Source: a virus
Reading direction: 5' to 3' (one strand)
DNA length: 26,089 nt
Virus record (IMG/VR): IMGVR_UViG_3300020183_000405
Coordinates: 1-26,089 of that record
Part shown: one piece after another, positions 7,900 to 18,000 of the stretch
How positions within the stretch are numbered: the first letter of the stretch is position 1
How the letters are laid out: each line of letters begins with the position of its first letter
Translations under genes and position numbers: made by a program
The notes under the pieces: generated by a model
What the model was told of the DNA's origin: nothing
The model's database searches: none
The model's input: the letters and a program-made list of their open reading frames with translations, nothing else

Positions 7900-9968
7900 T
7901 GGCAAACACTGATCAAAAACTTGTAGTTTCTGAGTTAGATTTTACTCAGATTAAAAATAATTTAAAGAATTTCCTCAGAGACCAGTCTGAGTTTTCAGAC
8001 TTTGACTTCGAGGCTGCAGGTATTAATACCCTATTAGATATTCTTGCATACAATACGCATTATATGGCATTCTATAACAACATGATTGCTAATGAAATGT
8101 TCTTGGATACTGCGTTGCTTCGAGATTCAGTGGTATCTCATGCCAAAATGCTAGGATACACGCCTGTATCCTCAGTCGCATCGCGAGCGACGATAAATTT
8201 ACAAATTACTCGCCCGCAAGGTAATACACAAACAACGCTAACCTTACCCAGATTTACTCGATTACAATCAACGCCACTTAATGGTGTATCGTTCACATTC
8301 GTGAACACAGAAGCGAAAACAACTAATTATGATCCAACTTGTAATCGTTTTTGTTTTGATAATTTGTATATTTACCAAGGTCAACCATTAACCTATACAT
8401 TCACATATAATTCTACTAACAATCCAACTCAGTCATTCGAGTTGCCAGATGCTGGTATCGACACATCATCTTTGGAAGTTTTGGTACAAGAATCATCGAC
8501 GAGCCTTAAGACTGAACGATTTACATTAGCGACAGATGCAACAACAGTCGCTTCTAACTCTGCTGTGTATTTCATCGATGAGACGCGCAATGGCAAATAT
8601 AAAATTAACTTCGGCGATGGTGTAATCGGTAAGAGTTTAACAAATGGTAATATTGTAGTCGCTAACTATATTAAAACAGATGGCGCTGCAGCAAATAAAT
8701 CGAACGCATTTAGTTTAATAGATGCAGTTGGTGGATTTACAAGTTCTATTGTTTTTCCGATTGTGGCGGCTTCTGGGGGATCTGGTCAAGAGTCTGTAAG
8801 TAAGATTCGATTTAGTGCGCCAAAAGCCTATGTTTCAAACAATCGCGGTGTTACGAAAGACGATCTTGTTGCACTTATTAATAAAAATTATCCATACTTC
8901 GAAGCAGTTAATGTTTGGGGTGGTGAAGAAAATGATCCACCTGTCTATGGTAAAGTATTTATTGCTGCAAAACCAACACTCGGAGTTGAGGTTACGGAAT
9001 CTGAAAAACTTGATGTTATTAACAATGTTATTAAACCTGTTTCAGTTGTAACTGTATTACCTGAATTCGTAGACGTAGATTACAACTTTCTAAACATTTA
9101 TGCTGAAGTATATTACGATTCAACTAAAACTGTTCGTTCTAAGGATGCAATTAAATCCTTAGTTCGTACGGCAATTTTAAATTTTAAAGATTCTGAGTTA
9201 GATAACTTTAACAGTCGATTTAAATTGTCTAGATTACTTCGAACAATCGACGACTCAGAGATCTCGATTTCTTATTCTGATGCTGTTGCTGTTATTGAAA
9301 AACGAGTTGTGCCTCAAGTCGGAACTGCGAGAAATTACACACTTAATTTTAGAACGCCAATTACACGCGAAGATTCATCATATAGAATTTACTCGGCGCC
9401 AGGATTTCAACAGTTTGACTCTGATGGAATTCTTCGCGAATGTTTCTTTGAAGAAACTCCAGGATCTTCCTCTGGAATCGAAAAGATTATAATTTTAGAT
9501 GCACCAGGAAGTTATTTAAGTGTACCAACAATTACAATTAAAGGCGACGGTGTAGGCGCAAATGCATATCCGATAGTCGTAAATGGAAAAATTACACAAA
9601 TTGTAGTGGATAAACCAGGTAGTAATTATAAAACTGCAACAGCTGTTACCACATATGAAGAAGAGATTGATGAAACTGTTGATTTAAGTGTTTCCATTCA
9701 AAATCGATTTGGAATTTTACGCAGTTTCTTTTTCGATAAAAACAATATTAAAACTACTTTAAATCCTTCGGCTGGAACTATCGATTATTTGTTAGGTAAA
9801 ATCACATTAAACGAGTTTAACCCAGTTTCAATTAAAGATCCACTTAAAATTCTTCGATTATTTGCTCGACCAGCGACAAATAATTTTGAATCTGCACGCA
9901 GTTCAATTATTACTATTGACGATGATGATGCGAATGCAATTAAAATTGATACACGCATACTTAATTAA
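7899..9968 (+). CDS. 6: Baseplate wedge subunit gp6
   Basis: A 689-aa protein matching T4 gp6 (660 aa), which dimerises to form the continuous inner ring of the baseplate, with a gpJ-like core. Diagnostic segments are the N-terminal FEAAGINTLLDILAYNTHYM, NEMFLDTALLRDSVVSHAKM and LGYTPVSSVASRATI, the gpJ-like KYKINFGDGVIGKSL, and APKAYVSNNRGVTKDDLVAL. The region after about residue 500 is less conserved. Residues about 526-575 carry a GSYLSVPTITIKGDGVGANA-type insert (module B). The start lies in TAATG, with GAAGG upstream in the gp25 gene. Confidence 0.95.
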   Translation: MANTDQKLVVSELDFTQIKNNLKNFLRDQSEFSDFDFEAAGINTLLDILAYNTHYMAFYNNMIANEMFLDTALLRDSVVSHAKMLGYTPVSSVASRATINLQITRPQGNTQTTLTLPRFTRLQSTPLNGVSFTFVNTEAKTTNYDPTCNRFCFDNLYIYQGQPLTYTFTYNSTNNPTQSFELPDAGIDTSSLEVLVQESSTSLKTERFTLATDATTVASNSAVYFIDETRNGKYKINFGDGVIGKSLTNGNIVVANYIKTDGAAANKSNAFSLIDAVGGFTSSIVFPIVAASGGSGQESVSKIRFSAPKAYVSNNRGVTKDDLVALINKNYPYFEAVNVWGGEENDPPVYGKVFIAAKPTLGVEVTESEKLDVINNVIKPVSVVTVLPEFVDVDYNFLNIYAEVYYDSTKTVRSKDAIKSLVRTAILNFKDSELDNFNSRFKLSRLLRTIDDSEISISYSDAVAVIEKRVVPQVGTARNYTLNFRTPITREDSSYRIYSAPGFQQFDSDGILRECFFEETPGSSSGIEKIIILDAPGSYLSVPTITIKGDGVGANAYPIVVNGKITQIVVDKPGSNYKTATAVTTYEEEIDETVDLSVSIQNRFGILRSFFFDKNNIKTTLNPSAGTIDYLLGKITLNEFNPVSIKDPLKILRLFARPATNNFESARSSIITIDDDDANAIKIDTRILN
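9474..9650 (+). repeat. Beta module B copy inside gp6
   Basis: The segment IEKIIILDAPGSYLSVPTI then IKGDGVGANAYPIV and GKITQIVVDKPGSNY shows the two half-repeats of module B. Each runs I-x-x-I-x-I, then a G-x-Y turn, then P-T-I-x-I, with GxGA-N-A between them. It follows the conserved gp6 core and has no counterpart that I know of in T4 gp6. Confidence 0.6.
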
Positions 9969-12900
9969 TGTTTGCAAATAATTACATTTCAACCGTAGTC
10001 GAAAACCAGTTACCTGGTTTTATAAGAGCAGATCATCCTAATTTTGTTACATTGCTCAAAAAATACTATGAGTACATGGAGCAATCGAATAAAACATTAC
10101 ATCTTGGTAAACATCTTTATGATTACATGGATGTTGAAACAACTCGCACTGATCTTGTTAAATATTTTAAAACTAAAATTATTCCAAATTTTCCAGAAGA
10201 AACTGAGTTATCTACAGAAAAATTAATTAAATCTGCAAAATATTTTTATTCTAAAAAAGGTTCTGCTGATTCATTTAAATTTTTGTTTAGAACATTATAT
10301 CGTCAAGAAATCGATGTGTATTTTCCGAAAGAGGATATTTTAAAAGCCTCTGATGGTAAATGGAAATTACCACAAGCAATACGACTTGCTTTTACGGATA
10401 CAAGTTCTTTAGTTGTCGGTGGCAATGTAACTGTAAATGCGATTACTGCAAACGTAGTAAGCGCGAATGGATTTAATCTTATATCAAAAGGCATTACTGC
10501 TAATTCATTTATTCGTATAGGTGATTCGCGTCGTAAAGTTCTTACAGTTAATTCTGCTGGAGATTTTCTCAATGTAGAAATTGCATTTGCGAATACCTTT
10601 AACGTCGCTACTGGCGCTGTAATACCAAAAACATTTGATAGCGCAAAACTATTTAAAGTTCAGTTAAGCGAATACACTAATTTTAATATTAAATTGCTTG
10701 AAAAGAAACTCGGCGTTGGCGAAACTTCCAGAACAACTTGTGTTATTGAAAAAGCAGTATTAACAGTTGATGGAGAAACAGGTCGCGAGTTCGTAGAACT
10801 TTATGTATCAAATGTTACACGACTATTTGATGCGGGCGAGAATTTAATTGTTAAATACACTGAGGCAAATGTAGAAAAAACATTTAAATCGAAAATTGTT
10901 TCATTAATTTCTAACATCAGTTTGTTTAAAAATAGATTTGGTGTTGTACAAACTGGTAGAAAGTATATAACTGGCGATCCTGTTGTCATACATAAAGGAT
11001 TGGCAGATTCGCCCGATGCAGTAAAAGCAGTTGCTGTTGTTAATAATGTTTCTACTGGATCTATTGAGTCTATCGAAATTATAAAACCAGGATATTTTTT
11101 TAGAACTGACCCGAATTCTCTAGTTCGTGTGCTTTCTACAACAGGCATCGGCGCTAACGTATTAATTTCTGGTATTTGGGATGATGGTGGTGCAAACAGC
11201 GCAGACATTCAGTTTAATACAGATTCTGTTTACTATAAAAACGATATTTTATTAAATGCGTTAGAGTATGATTTCGATAATGTAACAACATTTGCAAATC
11301 AAACAATCGGCGCAGGAAATACTACAACATTAATTAATTTAAACACAGCAACTCATGTAGCCAGTACAACAAATGATTTTTATAAATCCTTTGTATTAAG
11401 AGTTATAAGCGGAACGGGTTCTGGTTCTTCACCAAATACAACGACAATCACTGCATATAATGGAACAACTAAAATTGCAACATTATCGCCAGCTCTTGGT
11501 TCTGCTGTAGATGGCACTAGCAATGTTAAAATTTTTGCAAATGCTCAAACAGAAATAGGCAGAGCATTAACATTTGAAACAATTACTCTCGGTAAAGTTC
11601 GTGCACTAAATCTAGAAGATGGTGGATCATTCTTTGAAGCACCACCTACTTTCGACGCGATTTCTTTACATAATTCCGATTATTCAACCGATCAGGGATT
11701 TTTAAGAATCCCCTCAGGTCAATTTTCTGTGTACAATCCATCAGGGGAACCACCAAGTATTCGTTTAAATTCGTCAAACTCAACATATAGTTTGGCAAAT
11801 GGATTTTATACTGGAAGTCGTTTATTTTTAGATGTCGGTGATACTGCTCACTATTCTGAAATAGTAGATTATGTTGTAAATGATCCAGGCAGTTCCGCGA
11901 ATACAAAAACCATATTTTTAGATAGAAAATTTGCAAATAATATTACAGCAATAAACATTTTAAATTTCGCATTATTTTTAGATTTTCGACCAAATGTTAG
12001 AGGCGCTGGCAAACTCGGTCTCGTTGAAATAAAAAGCGGAGGTAGTGGGTATAATATAACGAATAATGTAATTGAGTTTATAGGAACTGGATATGGCGCT
12101 AATGCATATCATACAGTTGATGCGAATGGAGCAATATCGAGTATAACCATTGATAATCGTGGAGAGGGTTATCCAGTAGCACCGACCATTTTAGTTAGAG
12201 ATACGAATACAGGTAATGTGTCCTCTGGAACTGGTGCTGTGCTCGAAGTCTATTTACTAAGTGATGGTGAAGAATTTTCAGCTGAAACCTCAGATATTGG
12301 TCGAATTCAAGACTTTAAAATCATTAATCGTGGATTTGAATATGCGAATACGCCGCTCACCTCATTAAAAATTGTTGATGTTTTGACCGACAATCTCGCT
12401 ACAAGTCAAATTATCGTGTCTGGTGATTCTGTTTGGCAAGGTGGAGCCACGAATGCCAATGCAACGTTCCGTGGCACGATTGATGACATTTATCGATCAG
12501 AATCAACTGGTGGCGCCTTTGGTTTAGGTAATACAGTTCTTCGTGTCTTTAACTATTCAGGAACAATCGACACCGCGCAGCCTATAAAAGCGAATACTGA
12601 AGCTGGTAATGTTGTTCTTAACGTCTCCACATCTAATGCAACCATATCCTTTAATGATATCAATGATGCTACGGAACGACAATATCCACATTACTATGGT
12701 GATGGATTAGCCAAGGCAAACACTGAGTTCCTTCGAGGCTTAATTAAATATGGTGGATTTTATTTAAACACTGATGGATTCTTAAGTGCAGATAAAAAGA
12801 TACAAAATGACGACTATTTTCATAATTTCTCGTATGAAATCGTCTCTGAAAAGACCTTAGAAGATTATAACGAAACAGTATATCGTGTTGCTCATCCCGC

Positions 12901-13453
12901 AGGTGTGCAATTACTAGCCAAATTTCTTATGAAGGATATTTTATCTGGGCAAATGAATTTAACATCCAATGTGTACACGTCCAACACATTGCAAGCCACC
13001 AATGCAAACACCTCATTTTCTAGCAATAGTTTCTTTGGTAATACCTCTAACTTTACAGTAAACGCGAGTAATGGTGATTTAATTGTAATAAATACTACAG
13101 AGACTGCATCTTTAAAACAATACACAAGAGTTATCGCGAACGTAGTAGATGCTAATCTTATTCATTTAGATTATCCGATTGGTGGTTTAGGTGATGGCAA
13201 ATTAAGAACAGTGAGTGGTAATGCAAATGTAATTGTGTTCTCAAACACATCAGCTGTTTCTGAAAGTTTAGAGGCAGGAGATAACATTAGATTTAATGTT
13301 GCAGGAACAATTTATGATCGATATGTTATATCAACGCCAACTAGTAACGTGGTGTTATTAAACACAACGATAAGCGACACAGGAAATGTGGTTTACAATA
13401 AAGAGCCGAAATATAATGTTATCTCGTATAAAATTATTCGAACAGGTTTATAA
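9968..13453 (+). CDS. 7: Baseplate wedge subunit gp7-like, rearranged and enlarged
   Basis: An 1161-aa protein assigned to gp7, the wedge connector that ties gp6 to gp8 and gp10 in T4 (1032 aa). Residues about 20-125 (LPGFIRADHPNFVTLLKKYY, FYSKKGSADSFKFLFRTLYR, QEIDVYF) match a block near the C-terminus of T4 gp7 (FYSTKGIEASYKFLFKVLYN, EEVEIEI). Residues about 945-995 (NFSYEIVSEKTLEDY, VYRVAHPAGVQLLAKFLMK) match the block following it in T4 (YYVMKIKS, VIRFVHPVGFGFIAI). Between them are roughly 800 residues of beta-rich sequence carrying modules A, B and C, and about 165 more follow. The T4 N-terminal domains are missing. The ATG overlaps the gp6 stop in TAATG with no Shine-Dalgarno, so translation probably depends on coupling. 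Its place between gp6 and gp8 supports the call. Confidence 0.8.
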   Translation: MFANNYISTVVENQLPGFIRADHPNFVTLLKKYYEYMEQSNKTLHLGKHLYDYMDVETTRTDLVKYFKTKIIPNFPEETELSTEKLIKSAKYFYSKKGSADSFKFLFRTLYRQEIDVYFPKEDILKASDGKWKLPQAIRLAFTDTSSLVVGGNVTVNAITANVVSANGFNLISKGITANSFIRIGDSRRKVLTVNSAGDFLNVEIAFANTFNVATGAVIPKTFDSAKLFKVQLSEYTNFNIKLLEKKLGVGETSRTTCVIEKAVLTVDGETGREFVELYVSNVTRLFDAGENLIVKYTEANVEKTFKSKIVSLISNISLFKNRFGVVQTGRKYITGDPVVIHKGLADSPDAVKAVAVVNNVSTGSIESIEIIKPGYFFRTDPNSLVRVLSTTGIGANVLISGIWDDGGANSADIQFNTDSVYYKNDILLNALEYDFDNVTTFANQTIGAGNTTTLINLNTATHVASTTNDFYKSFVLRVISGTGSGSSPNTTTITAYNGTTKIATLSPALGSAVDGTSNVKIFANAQTEIGRALTFETITLGKVRALNLEDGGSFFEAPPTFDAISLHNSDYSTDQGFLRIPSGQFSVYNPSGEPPSIRLNSSNSTYSLANGFYTGSRLFLDVGDTAHYSEIVDYVVNDPGSSANTKTIFLDRKFANNITAINILNFALFLDFRPNVRGAGKLGLVEIKSGGSGYNITNNVIEFIGTGYGANAYHTVDANGAISSITIDNRGEGYPVAPTILVRDTNTGNVSSGTGAVLEVYLLSDGEEFSAETSDIGRIQDFKIINRGFEYANTPLTSLKIVDVLTDNLATSQIIVSGDSVWQGGATNANATFRGTIDDIYRSESTGGAFGLGNTVLRVFNYSGTIDTAQPIKANTEAGNVVLNVSTSNATISFNDINDATERQYPHYYGDGLAKANTEFLRGLIKYGGFYLNTDGFLSADKKIQNDDYFHNFSYEIVSEKTLEDYNETVYRVAHPAGVQLLAKFLMKDILSGQMNLTSNVYTSNTLQATNANTSFSSNSFFGNTSNFTVNASNGDLIVINTTETASLKQYTRVIANVVDANLIHLDYPIGGLGDGKLRTVSGNANVIVFSNTSAVSESLEAGDNIRFNVAGTIYDRYVISTPTSNVVLLNTTISDTGNVVYNKEPKYNVISYKIIRTGL
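10459..10680 (+). repeat. Beta module A copy in gp7-like
   Basis: SKGITANSFIRIGDSRRKVL, then VNSAGDFLNVEIAFANTF and AKLFKVQLSEY, follow directly after the helical gp7 block. Compare VFINVNNEIRQVNSINS and LGDYLTVHIPF in the 676-aa protein: same strand order, the S/E-x-R-x-V motif, N-S-x-G-D-x-L and the terminal hydrophobic strand. A looser copy appears at the C-terminus of the same protein (about 13060-13340, GDLIVINTTE and GDNIRFNVAGTIYDRYV). Confidence 0.6.
11290..11560 (+). repeat. Beta module C copy in gp7-like
   Basis: GAGNTTTLINLN, then FVLRVISGTGSGS and ITAYNGTTKIATLSPALG. The YNGTTKIATL signature is common in phage tail and fibre proteins. The 17 bases at 11453-11469 are identical to 16539-16555 in the DUF4815 gene, so these two copies are related at DNA level. 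Confidence 0.7.
12001..12260 (+). repeat. Beta module B copy in gp7-like
   Basis: LGLVEIKSGGSGYNITN, then FIGTGYGANAYHTV and GAISSITIDNRGEGYPVAPT, with two G-x-GY turns and the GANAY link also present in the gp6 copy (GANAY at both sites). A half-copy lies upstream at about 11064-11170 (IESIEIIKPGYFFRTDP, GIGANVLI). Confidence 0.7.
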
Positions 13454-15085
13454 ATGAAGTCGTTAGTAACAAAAAGTTTTGGAATTACAAACGCTAAAAA
13501 CTTCGAAAAAATGGTTTCAGTTCCATTAGCGAATGTTTATATTCTAATAGGTAGATCATTACCATGGGCAAACACTGCCAATGCTGCTAATTTCGATGAT
13601 GTTACAATTACAACTCCGCACAATACTACACACTATGAAAATGGTATAAAGCGCGATGGATTAATTTTAACACGAATTACCAGCAATGATATTCAGCCAG
13701 TTATCCCAAGAGTAGATTGGTCGAATAACACAGTTTACGTTGCTTACGATCAAACGGCAAATCTTTTCATAAAAGTATTAGATACACAAGTTTCTGGCGG
13801 TAATGTAAATGTTTCTGCAGGTCTTGCTAATACTGTAAATGCTAATGGGATTAACTTCACTTCTTCATCGCCCGTAATCTCAGTCGGAGATTATATTAAA
13901 ATTGGTACAGAAATTAAAGAAGTAATTAAATCGAATGCAACAGCGTTGGTTGTAAACTCTAACTTTACAAGCGCATATACTTCTGCAAATATATTTGAAG
14001 TAAATTATTCCACAACGCAGTATTCCAATAAGTTTTATGTTCGTAATGGTCAAGATCAAGTATTTAAATGTTTATTTAATAACAATGACGCGCAATCTAA
14101 TACAATGCCACAAATTACTATAGGTGGCGAACTTCCTGAAAATCCATACATCGAGACGATTGATGGATATAAATGGAAATATATGTATACGATTCCCTCG
14201 GGATTAAAAAATAAATTTTTTACTGATAAATACATGCCAGTATTGCGTGACACTGTTGTATTCGACAATGCAAAAGATGGTCGTATTGATATTATTAAGA
14301 TTGTAAGCGGTGGGGATGGACACTTTGCTGGCTCTAATGTTAACAATTATTCTGTTGTTAGTGTAACAGGCGATGGAACTTTGGCGAATGTTACTGTAGA
14401 TGTTGTAAATGGTGTAATTACTGATATTAATATTTTAAATGGTGGTAATAATTATACAACAGCAACTATCACGATTAATGATCCGCTAAAACAATCAATT
14501 AGCAACACTGCAAATTTGCAAGCTGTAATAAGTCCACAGTACGGTCATGGACAAGATCCACAAAAAGAACTTGGCGGATCGAACATCATGATCTCAGTGG
14601 ATTTTGAGGGCGATGTTGCGGGTGAATTACCAGTTGAAAATGATGGGGGAGATTCTATACGACAAATTAGTTTAGTAAAAGATGTAAAACTTGCTAACGG
14701 AATATTTGGTAATGCATCAAACTTTCCAATGTATACTAAAATCTTTACCTCTAATCCACCTGTGGATTTTTCTCGCAATGAAACAGTTTTTGTCGTATCA
14801 GATGAGGCATCAGGCTTCGAAAACTCCATTTTTAATGCAAAAGTTATTCATTTCGATAGTACAAATAATGTGCTGTATGTGAATAACATTGTGGGCAATG
14901 TTAATCTTATTGAGGGTAAAAAGATTACTCAAAAGGACGCTCCATCGGCATTTGCGACAGTTTTTAGTGTTACCAAACCAGATATAAATATTTTCTCTGG
15001 AGAAATTATGTATATTGAAAATAGAGCCAAAATTACTCGTAATGAGAATCAAACTGAATCAACTAGATTTGTAGTAGAATTTTAA
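13454..15085 (+). CDS. 8: Baseplate wedge subunit gp8-like, enlarged
   Basis: A 543-aa protein recognisable as gp8 (334 aa in T4), which dimerises in the outer wedge and binds gp7 and gp10. Matches to T4 in order: YILIGRSLPW (T4 FITFGRSEPW), VIPRVDW (VIPRRDW), QVFKCLFNN (VYRCLD), DGYKWKYMYTIPSG (DGYVWEYLFEIPPD), IRQISLVKDVKL (FRQISIITNPLE), and the C-terminus SGEIMYIENRAKI with QTE near the end (SGEMIYMENRPPI). The extra 200 residues are mainly a module A insert (residues about 115-190) and a module B insert (about 275-355). Its ATG follows the gp7-like stop directly (TAAATG), with AGG about 6 bases upstream. Confidence 0.9.
   Translation: MKSLVTKSFGITNAKNFEKMVSVPLANVYILIGRSLPWANTANAANFDDVTITTPHNTTHYENGIKRDGLILTRITSNDIQPVIPRVDWSNNTVYVAYDQTANLFIKVLDTQVSGGNVNVSAGLANTVNANGINFTSSSPVISVGDYIKIGTEIKEVIKSNATALVVNSNFTSAYTSANIFEVNYSTTQYSNKFYVRNGQDQVFKCLFNNNDAQSNTMPQITIGGELPENPYIETIDGYKWKYMYTIPSGLKNKFFTDKYMPVLRDTVVFDNAKDGRIDIIKIVSGGDGHFAGSNVNNYSVVSVTGDGTLANVTVDVVNGVITDINILNGGNNYTTATITINDPLKQSISNTANLQAVISPQYGHGQDPQKELGGSNIMISVDFEGDVAGELPVENDGGDSIRQISLVKDVKLANGIFGNASNFPMYTKIFTSNPPVDFSRNETVFVVSDEASGFENSIFNAKVIHFDSTNNVLYVNNIVGNVNLIEGKKITQKDAPSAFATVFSVTKPDINIFSGEIMYIENRAKITRNENQTESTRFVVEF
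13795..14010 (+). repeat. Beta module A copy in gp8-like
   Basis: NANGINFTSSSPVISVGDYI, KIGTEIKEVIKSN, TALVVNSNFTSAYTS and NIFEVNY form an insert between the T4-conserved VIPRVDW and VFKCLFNN segments. SVGDYIKIGTEIKEV aligns with GVFINVNNEIRQV in the 676-aa protein and SFIRIGDSRRKV in gp7-like. Confidence 0.65.
14281..14520 (+). repeat. Beta module B copy in gp8-like
   Basis: IDIIKIVSGGDGHFAGS, then VTGDGTLANVTVDV and GVITDINILNGGNNYTTATI. Two half-repeats with the G-x-x-Y/H turns are inserted after the conserved DGYKWKYMYTIPSG region and before IRQISLVKDVKL. Confidence 0.65.
14983..14990 (+). promoter_or_regulatory. Possible internal late promoter before the DUF4815 gene
   Basis: An exact TATAAATA lies inside the 3' end of the gp8-like gene, about 105 bases before ATG 15096. 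A transcript from here would have a leader of about 100 bases into the next gene. One or two chance matches per strand are expected in a window of this length, and the octamer here encodes ordinary residues (ATA AAT after GAT), so support is positional only. Confidence 0.3.
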
Positions 15086-15095
15086 GGTGTAATTA

Positions 15096-18000
15096 ATGTC
15101 AGATTATAACGCATCACCATATTGGGACGATTTTAGGGCTACAAATGGAGCCTTAGAAAACAATTATATGAAGATTCTTTTTCGCCCTGGATTCGCAGTT
15201 CAGGCGCGAGAATTAACTCAAATTCAATCTATTTTACAGAATCAAATTAAACAATTCGGTAATCATATTTTTCAAGATGGATCGCCAGTTGTGGGTGGGC
15301 ACCTAACATTAGATACCTCCATTAATTATGTTAAGTTAAACACACAATTTAACAACGCAGACATTGATCTTGAGGATTTTTTAGGAATAGTCGTTTTTAA
15401 TTCTGGCTCACCAAAAACTCGCGCAAAAGTAATTCAAACCTTTTCTACTACAACAGATAGAGCTTTATTAATTAAATATCTGCGTGGTACTGTGTTTAGT
15501 GGTGGTCAAACAATCTCAACTGGCGCAGGTAACTCAGCTAATGTTCGAACTGATGCTGCTAATACTGGAACAGGTTCAGTTGTATCTATTAATCAGGGTG
15601 TGTTTTATGTAGATGGATTTTTTGTAAACGTCGCACCACAAACCATAGTGTTAGAACCATACTCTGCTACACCGACATATCGAGTTGGTCTAGAAATAGA
15701 TGAGGAAATTGTTACTGAGTCTGTTGATAATGCGTTACTAGATCCTGCGCAAGAAGCCTTTAATTATCAGGCGCCAGGAGCACATCGTCAACAATTTAAT
15801 CTTGTACTCGCAAAAAGAACAATCGAATCTGTTGATGATAGTAGATTTTTTGAACTGCTTCGTGTTGAAGGCGGTATTATTACTCGTCAAGTTAGTTATC
15901 CAATTTATTCAGAGCTTGAAAAAACATTCGCTCGCCGAACTTACGATGAGTCGGGTAATTACGCAGTTAAACCATTCCGTGTAAATCTTAGTGCAAATAC
16001 AGGCGTGTCAGCAAATGCTAACACATTTATCGTTAACATTGAGCCAGGAAAAGCCTATGTTAAGGGATTCGAATTCGAAACAATTGGCACAAGAAAAATT
16101 GCAGCTAATCGAGCAAGAACATTTAAAACGAACAAAGACTATGATTTATCAGTATATTATGGAAATAGAGTTCAGCTCGCAAATGTTATTGGTAGTAGCA
16201 CCAATGGCATTGTTCTCTCTGATAATTTAGATGAAGTTGATATTCACTGTGTTGCGAATAATCTTATAGATTTAACCTCAGGTATAAGCGCGAATCATTT
16301 TTCGACACGCATCGGCACTGCTAAGTTAAGAAATATTGAAAGAACTTCAAGCCCAATCGTTTATTATGCATATTTAACTGATATTAACTTCACACCAATT
16401 ATTTCTGTTACAGGTGGTGCTGGTTCGAATGTTCGAACAGTAAATCTAGGATCAAACTTCTCAACAACAACTGATGCATATGTTGGTGGCACACTAACAA
16501 TGATCGATCAAGTTGCTGGTAAATCAGGTCAAATCGTTGCATATAATGGAACAACGAAAATCGCGACACTTGATCGCGACTTTACTCAGACAATCGTTGT
16601 GAGTCAAAGATTTTCTCTGTCTATGCCCGTAAGTAGCGCAGAGTCTGTAATAATTGCAAATACAACATCGCTAACTTCAGCAAATTTACAAGCAAATATT
16701 GCACTCGGTGGTAAGAGCATTATAGGCGACGCGCAATTAGAAGACACTACATTTAATAAAATGTTATTCGAATTACCTAATTTTTATATTCGTTATGACA
16801 GTGATGCCGATGTTAATTTCTATAGAAAAAAGATTTTTAAAAATCAAAGTTTTTCGGAAGATTCTAATGGATCATTAACTGTTGCATTAACTGGGTCTGA
16901 AACATACGATTTCGGTACGGATGGACAAAATGTCTCCAATGCAGATATTATCGAAAATATTATTGCTGTTCCTACAACTGGATCAACACCAGGACAAGTT
17001 ATCGATTTAACTGCCTCTGGTAAGAGTGTAAAAAGAACTACAAATCAAACGATTAAATTGCACACTGATAGCGCCTCAGGTGCATCGTTCACTGGTGATG
17101 TGTACGTTACAACTAAAATTGCAAACGCTAACGGACCATTTCGTAGAACTAAAACTCTAATTCAGTCTAATACAACATTAACTGCTGGGGATTCTTTAAC
17201 CTCTGCTGATTCTGTTTTAGGGTACACAAATGTTAAGATAAACACATCTAATGGTATTACTTGGTTTACCACGGCAAATGTAATTAATAAGAATCCAGGC
17301 GAACGTCAATCATTATTTGTTGCTGATGTTATACAAATTAATAAAATATTTGATTCGGGTAATACGAGTCATGCGCCGAACACAACAAATATGATTGATA
17401 TTACTGATCGATATACACTTGATAGTGGTCAAAACGATAACTACTACGATCATGCATCAATTATATTAAAACCAGGGTCATCGGCTCCAACTGGGCAAAC
17501 TGCAGTGTTGTTTAATTACTATTCACACTCTGGTGAGGGATATATTTCTGCGAAATCATATGCGAGCACAATTTACGAGGCAGAGCAAATTCCAGTTTAT
17601 CAAAGTAGTTCTGGTAAAAAATATAATTTGCGCGATTGTATTGATTTACGTCCGATTCGCGAATCAGGAAAAATTACAACTCCATTTAGAACACTACCCA
17701 TTGATGCAAGAGTTAATATTGCTGTTGGCAGTTTAGGTGTAACTTCTAATCTTTCCTTAGCACAAAATATATTGACGCCTCCCATTGTCACAGGAACATT
17801 GATTAAAGTAAATGGTGAGTTTAGAACTGTGAATGCAATATCGAATTTAACACATGTTACAGTTACTAGTGGATTTAGCACCGCTGCAACAAATACTGCC
17901 ATTGAAGTTGTTCTTCAAAACTATGATTTTTCTGGTGGCATAATTCAAAGACCTACCGATCCTTTAGAATTAGATTATGATTATTACTTGGCGCGTATCG

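Noticed and set aside
13448-13456. TATAAATG at the gp7-like/gp8-like junction as a late promoter
   Set aside because: It is explained by adjacent stop and start codons; the same octamer appears inside genes (for example about 4210 and 14168), and a start here would remove the ribosome site.
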